Positions 58,334 through 64,000 of a stretch of 64,000 nucleotides of DNA are shown one piece after another (the stretch's first letter is position 1; each line of letters opens with the position of its first letter). Location: contig CM048849.1 in assembly GCA_026545225.1 (NCBI GenBank), positions 33,614,336 through 33,678,335 of the forward strand, written 5' to 3'. The stretch is from Cornus controversa (Eukaryota; Streptophyta; Magnoliopsida; Cornales; Cornaceae). Both the position numbers and the translations under genes were made by a program. Below the pieces are notes generated by a model, which saw only the letters and a program-made list of their open reading frames with translations, was not told the origin of the DNA and did no database searches.

Positions 58334-58500
58334 ATTAACTTATTATTAAAACTTTACTATTTATAATAAAAAAATTATACTCATTTTAAACTTTTTTACC
58401 TAAAAAAATACCTTTTTCATACAATATATTCATAAAATTTGAGAAAATATTTAAATAAAAAAAATACCTTTTTCATGCAGTGTATTCATAAAAAATTACT
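58094..58500 (+). repeat. Left arm of a large inverted repeat
   Basis: From 'ggataaagtgccaaaaac' through 'tttgcaaataac', 'aatgatttgttgcaat', 'ttaacttattattaaaactt', 'tactatttataataaaa' and 'ttcatacaatatattcat'. It matches the reverse complement of 61548-62011 with moderate divergence. Confidence 0.8.
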
Positions 58501-58799
58501 TAAACTGCTTTAAAACTTTCTACTTAAGTTTTTTTATTAAAATAATTAATTTCAAGAATTAAATGTAAATTTATACAAATATGATGGAAAATATGTCATC
58601 AAAATAGTATGAATTTTTTTCATAATTTATTTTAATAAAAAAAGGGTTAAGTGTAATTCAATAAGAAAGGGCATTATGGTCATTTAATGAAAAATAGTTC
58701 ATCACATAACAAGCATGGGCGGCATTTTGTAACAAAATGTGATAGTTCAGCAGACATTATGTACAAAATATAGTTTAGAAGAGTTATTTGCTAATTTGG

Positions 58800-58960
58800 G
58801 CAAAGTTCAAGAAGTAATTAATAAGTGGGGAAAGATGTTCGAGACAAACCTTGAGTCGGTCTTCCTCGAGCTCTTTTCTCCCCTAAACCATTACAACTCC
58901 ATGGTCATGACCAAAACCATCACCAGTTGGCTAAGTCAGAGGTTGTGAAAGTACTTGAGA
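58800..58960 (+). other. Exon-like fragment of unknown origin
   Basis: Less AT-rich than its surroundings and open: KWGKMFETNLESVFLELFSP and MVMTKTITSWLSQRL, then a stop. The composition differs from the flanks, so it may be a captured piece of a host gene. I do not recognise the protein. Confidence 0.35.
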
Positions 58961-61545
58961 TGCTGGTAAAACAGACAATTTTCCAAGTTGCATCAATAAA
59001 GTTAGGAAGTCACCTAAGCAAGTAAAGTAAAGCGCATTTCCGCTGTTAAAGCCACTTAGAATGGTAGGACGAGAACTCACTCAGAATAGCCTCTAGCTCT
59101 GTCCTAGCCCGAGTTATAGTTTTAGTTGAATCACCAAAGAGAGAAGAAAGAGATATTCACCCACGGGATTAGGGATATTTGAGTAAACAACTGAACCAAA
59201 TATATCGTGAAGGTCCGTTAACGCAAGGTTTCAGTTCTTGAGATTTGGCATAGAATTTTAATTGGGATATTGGGAATACCCAATATTTGGTGTAGGGTGA
59301 AAGGTTAGGCTTCTATTGGATACTAAAAAGAGAAATAAGCTATCTGAGAGTACTCCCTTCCTTCTTACTTCCTGCTTACCTCAGAGAATAAAGCTATCAA
59401 AAAGGAGTGCCCTGTGTAAATGAATCTTAGCATCTTAATACTATCTATTAAAGCTTGTTTGCTTTAGTGAAAACTCTTCTGATCACTCCGAGTAGACTAC
59501 TTTCTCAATATAACTCTTCTATGAAAAGCTTAACTTGCCAGCTTGGCGATCCCTCTGAATTTCCATGCCTAAAATCTTCCTAGTTGCACCAAGATCTTTC
59601 ATTTCAAATTCAGTCTTCAACTAAGACTTTAACTTATTGATTTCTAACATGTCTTTTGCAGCAATAAACATGTCACATATAACAACAAGTATACAAAAGA
59701 ACCATCTGAGAGCTTCCTATAGTCGACACAACTGTCATAGCTACTTCTCGAGTAGCCATGTCCAACCATAAAGGTATCGAACATCTTGTACCACTGCCTT
59801 AGAGATTGTTTTAGTCCATGCATGGATTTCTTCAATAAGCAAAAGTGGTCTTCCTCACCTTCAATAATGAACCCCTCTGGCTGATGCATATAAATCTCTT
59901 CTTCAAGCTCACCATGCAGAAAAGTAATTTTAACATCAAGTTACTCAGGCTCTAAGTCAAATAGAGCGACCATAGCAAGCAAGACGTGGATAGAGCTATG
60001 CTTCACAACTAGTGAGAACACTTCATTGAAGTACACACCTTCTCTCTAATTATAGCATTTAGCTACCAAGCATATTTTTTACCTTGCATGTTCAACATAT
60101 GGAGTTCCTTTATTTTTCTTGAAGACCCATTTGCACCCAACAATCTTCTGGCCTTTAGGAGGTTTCACCAGCTCCTATGTCTGATTCTTGTAAAGAGATT
60201 CAATCTCCTCAGTCATAGCAAGAGTCCACCTGACAGATTCATTACTTGTAATAGGTTCTTGGTAGGTGGCAGACTCTCGATCTTTAATATTTTCTGCTAT
60301 AGACAAAGCATAAACAACAAAATCTGTATAAGCATACCTCTGAGGTTGTATAATTTGCATCCTCTGTCTCCCTATAGCAATACTGTACTCTTGCTCATCT
60401 GGTACATCATCATGTTGCCCCTCTTCAACATTGGGTTGAATCAGAGTGTTGCCTTCTTTCTTTAGAGCTTCAAAGTCTAGCTCCACCTGCTGCTTGACAC
60501 CATGAGACTTACCTGTCTCAAAATACTCATTAGATTCACTTTAATCTGTGCAAGAAGGTTAGGTAATGTCCAAGTACAGGTCTGATCATATTCCTACAAC
60601 TATGACTATGACTATGACTTTTCCAATTTTTATTCCGATTCTGATTTTGAAAATGAAGATAAAGAGTAAGGTTGGTTAACCTACAATAGAAGATATTAAG
60701 TATAAAGTCAAAGTAGTCCCCCCATATCGGCTCTCAAGATGACAGGTAAGCTGGTTTGAAGTGAGTCAGCCATCATCTCAATTAATACAATTGGCTCCAG
60801 AATCAATGACCCAAGGAAGACGACCAAAAGAACTGGTTTTTCTTTCTCTTCATGCCAGGCTCCCCCAGAGTCCTAAAGTTCTAGGACGAACGGCAAGGGC
60901 GTAGAGACAGAAGCAATTAGGCAATTAAAGTAAATGAGTGAAAGGTAATATGCATCTCTTCCAGCTACGAGGTAGCTCCTTTTTCGCAAGAAGCAAAGAG
61001 TTGAGCTAGTAAGCTTTGACTTGCCACTAGGTACAAGAGTGCTTAAAGAAATGAATTAGTACTACTCAATGCTTAATTTAAATCAATATTTATACTCGAC
61101 TATTTGGTCCCCTTTTAACTAACTCAACTACTGCATCCACTGGAGCAAGGCAAGAAAGGGCTATAAGGGTTGAACATACCCTACTAAGATTAGATACCTC
61201 TGCCCCAACCATTTTTTCTTTGTAAGGTCTTAATGACATGGATGTTGTGCATGCCCTGTCGACTTGTTTGGGGAGTGTACCGATAACACCCGAAAAGAAA
61301 AAGAAATAGTTTATTTCAAAGGAAGCATAAATTAGATCTCCTTCTGTAGACGACGTTGTTACAGTAGCTAAGTAGAAGAGATTGTTCTAGGCGGAGAGTC
61401 AAGCCCCCATGCGCGAGATAGTTTACATGAGGGAAAGCAGCGAAACCAATAGCAAGGAAGCAAAGAAAAGGGCAAAGAAGAAGGATTGATGTAGCATCTC
61501 CCTCAACAAAATCAATACAATGACTTGGCTTTCTTTTTCAATTAA
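58960..61545. other. DNA of organelle-like texture inside the inverted repeat
   Basis: Base composition is abruptly more balanced (for example 'aagtaaagcgcatttccgct', 'cgagaactcactcagaatag', 'ggcggagagtcaagccccca') and lacks the poly-A/T runs typical of the rest of the window. The style resembles plant mitochondrial intergenic DNA, which also often holds retroelement pieces such as the copia fragment at 59520-60560. No mitochondrial gene was identified, so this is an inference from texture only. A small spacer unit at 60595-60625 reads 'actatgactatgactatg'. Confidence 0.35.
59520..60560 (-). pseudogene. Ty1/copia pol fragment (reverse transcriptase), dead
   Basis: Minus strand, in order: a linker (YQEPITSNESVRWTLAMTEE), then ELVKPPKGQKIVGCKWVFKK, NEVFSLVVKHSSIHVLLAMV, LDVKITFLHGELEEEIYM, QPEGFIIEGEEDHFCLLKKS, HGLKQSLRQWYK, YLLLYV, then a break exactly where the catalytic YVDD should continue (VDD lost by a small deletion and frame change), followed by weaker EMKDLGA, KILGMEIQRD and KSYIEKV blocks to about 59520. 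Several stops also occur. No LTRs flank it, so it was probably moved as a piece. Confidence 0.85.
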
Positions 61546-61547
61546 GA

Positions 61548-62011
61548 AATAGGCATGAAAAAGAATGTATTTTTATTGCATGAAAAAGAATGTATTTTTA
61601 TTTAAGTAATTTCTTATCTTTCAATGAATATATTGTATGAAAAAAAAAGGTATTTCTTTTAATGTAAAAAGTTTAAACTGAATATAGTAAGTTTTATTAT
61701 AAATAGTAAAGTTTTAATAATAAGTTAATTATTTTAAAGCATGGCTAAATTTAGTGGTATTTACAACTTTGATTATCATGATAAATTTATGCCAATAATA
61801 TAATTAAGGTAAATGGTATAATTAATATTTTTATAAGAAAAAACATAATGAAAATAACAAAGAACATATTTAAAAAGAATTGGTAAAATTATCTTTTGTA
61901 ATATGTATGTCTTTAATTGCAACAAATCATTACTTCAAGGGACAATTTATAGTTCAGGGAAGTTATTTGCAAAAGAGCAAGAGTTTATGATTTTTTTTTT
62001 TCACTCTATCC
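61548..62011 (-). repeat. Right arm of the large inverted repeat
   Basis: Reverse complement starts GGATAGAGTGAAAAAAAA and follows the left arm through TTTGCAAATAAC, AATGATTTGTTGCAAT and TTAACTTATTATTAAAACTT. Near its inner end 'gcatgaaaaagaatgtattt' is tandemly doubled (61552-61600). No matching target duplication was found beyond 62011. Confidence 0.8.
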
Positions 62012-64000
62012 TTAACAAAATAAAGGAACAAAAAAATGATTAATATGAAATGAACGGCAAGATGACAAGTGTTTGTCATCTTTTCCTAGTATTATAGGTT
62101 CATTTTTATTATGCATTTTTCTAGTAGTTCTTATTTGATATTAGGTCATTTTGGTTCATTGTTGTATATAATAAATGTCACATGTCATTGTCTAACTCTT
62201 TAACACAAATTTTTATAATTTGAAAATTTAAAAATTAAAATTTTTTTTTCATTTAAAAATTTGAATTTGAGGATTGAAAAAATTTAATTAAAAAGTGAGA
62301 AAATACTGAGACACACTAATATATAATTGAGGTCTAAAACTCACATAAGAACCAAGCGATGTGAGACATGTATCATAAGTTTTTAACTTCTAGTTTTTTT
62401 TCACAACTATCAAACAAGTATAATATTCATAGAATTCAAATGACCTCGTCACTACATCAAATCAATATCTTCTCATTTTCAATGCTCACTTTTGGAATAA
62501 GTTTATGAGTTGAGGCTTCAAGTCAATCAAATTAGAATCTCATATTTAGTTACCGCATAATGGTGCTAGTTTTTTTATTTAACCAAAAAAAAAAAAAATT
62601 CTCCAATTGATCATTATTGTAGATTACATAATAAAAATTTATCATAAGATCTCATTTTAAAAAAATTATTTTATATGTAGACAAATCATATAGCTTTTAT
62701 ATTTTATTTGAATTTTCAATTTTATTTTTATTTTTGTTTTTTATTTTTTTTAATTTTTTAATTCTCTCATGTTATGTATGGTATGTTTTTTCATTTATTT
62801 CATAATTGAGTTTTTTTATTCATTTATTTCATTAAAGGTATAACTACTAACCTGCTTTAATAACGACATCAACTCAAAATTCATGAATAGGTTATTACTT
62901 TGATTGATCTTCAAAAACTCCATAAAAATCATTAAAATTTACTAAAAGTCATCTTTTTTGAATTATGTTGTAAAAATTTGTGTATGAATGTTGACTAAAA
63001 AAATTCACTATTGTGATAACTGATTATATAATTAGGTTACGCTGATATGGGTTTGATTTTATCACACAATGACCAAGGCATGACAGTGTTAAAGTTAGGA
63101 TAATGTTTGACTACTAATAATAAAATATTATTTATCTAAAGTGAAAATTTGATATTTATTTATTTATTCTTTCTTCTACCAAAATATAGGTGGTGTCACT
63201 CCCTTATCTATCTAGCATACTACTTAGATCAGAAGATCAAGTTTAACTTTTAAAAAAATTAAATTAGCTAAATTCATCATTTTTTTTCTTTTTCTTAACA
63301 ATAACCTACCAAAACTATTCTTTTGAATGACAACCTCATAAATTATTAAAATTGTAAATGTTGTCTCATTCATGAAATGCACGGTCACTTCGCTGAATGT
63401 GTCGTATCCATGTCGGATACTCAGACACTGTTTGATTCTTAAGTATTTGGTAATGAATTGAAGTATTTATGTAATATAATTTTTTTTTAAATAATTAATA
63501 TATATTAATAAATTATATTATTATTTTATAACTGTATTATTACTTTGTTTGTATTTTATTTTTTAATTTATTTTATATTTTTGTATCTGTATTTATATTA
63601 TATCGTATTCGTCTCCCGTGAATATTTTGTGTCCGTGTACCTGTCTTGTCCGGCTTCGAAGCCCAATTCACATTTATGTCATTTTCCATATTTTCACTGT
63701 TACGGTTAGTTGTAACTTTTGATAATGATGATCCAACATTGAAGGGAGAATGGGATGTGTGGCCTCATTGCTGTTGATGTTGATGTTGATGTTACATATA
63801 TATATATTGAATGACACAACCCTTTAACTAATTTGTGTACCCTTGTCAGTGAAATAAGTGCGTTGTCTTTTTCCTAAATTCTCTCCCGTAGTAAAAAAAA
63901 TTACTTTACAACTTTTACCTTTAAAGTTTATTGGCAAAAGATTCAAAACTTCCAATGTGATTTTAAAAAAATAAAATAAATTTTATATGCTATATTTTTT
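62012..64000. other. AT-rich intergenic end of window
   Basis: No open frame of note, RNA gene or clear transposon end. Near 63400-63420 and 63630-63655 'tatccatgtcggatactc' and 'gtgtccgtgtacctgtcttg' may be remains of an inverted-repeat element. Confidence 0.4.

Overview
This window looks like nuclear DNA of a flowering plant, most likely a eudicot. The evidence is an AT-rich background, plant-type spliced genes (an LTPG pair, a KCS wax/fatty-acid elongase, a defensin-like peptide), and plant transposon families (Tekay chromovirus, gag-only LTR element, MULEs, Stowaway, RTE and L1 LINEs, a copia fragment). I could not determine the species. Genes are few; most of the window is mobile DNA, much of it nested.

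Layout. 1-1.2 kb: a decayed Ty3/gypsy integrase split by a solo LTR. 1.7-3.7 kb: a Mutator-type MITE, then a two-exon defensin-like secreted peptide gene (+). 4.2-17.9 kb: a tandem segmental duplication, each copy holding an intact four-exon GPI-anchored lipid-transfer-protein-like gene (LTPG, minus strand). The second copy also carries a broken RTE-clade LINE, and both copies end in a tRNA-like SINE. 18.0-19.2 kb: probable solo LTR. 19.65-35.73 kb: a MULE with a broken MURA-type transposase. Its right terminal inverted repeat is interrupted by a very young, apparently intact 10.7-kb Tekay-type chromovirus (24.9-35.6 kb), itself with one 1,523-residue Gag-Pol. 36.7-38.0 kb: a short non-autonomous relative of that MULE with four internal tandem repeats. 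38.62-44.22 kb: a structurally complete gag-only LTR element (no pol) with two unusual minisatellites; the LTR at 220-1223 belongs to the same family. 44.3-47.6 kb: a ruined L1-type LINE, itself invaded by a hAT-like MITE. 48.9-49.8 kb: a Stowaway MITE and a long-hairpin MITE. 53.5-55.7 kb: an intact two-exon 3-ketoacyl-CoA synthase (KCS11-like). 56.8-62.0 kb: repeat-rich block with a Mutator-type long-TIR element and a ~3.9-kb inverted-repeat structure enclosing DNA of organelle-like texture plus a dead copia pol fragment.

The genes that look functional share a theme, although the window does not show that they are co-regulated. LTPG proteins are associated with export of cuticular lipid at the cell surface. 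KCS makes the very-long-chain acyl precursors in the ER. The defensin-like peptide is a secreted small protein. The strongest new material is in the transposons: a MULE family and its non-autonomous derivative, both with perfect 9-bp target duplications; the gag-only LTR element with hairpin minisatellites and a primer site I could not assign; and the long-inverted-repeat structure around organelle-like DNA. Exon boundaries were inferred by hand from GT/AG sites, phase and comparison of the duplicates. No alignment or database search was run.
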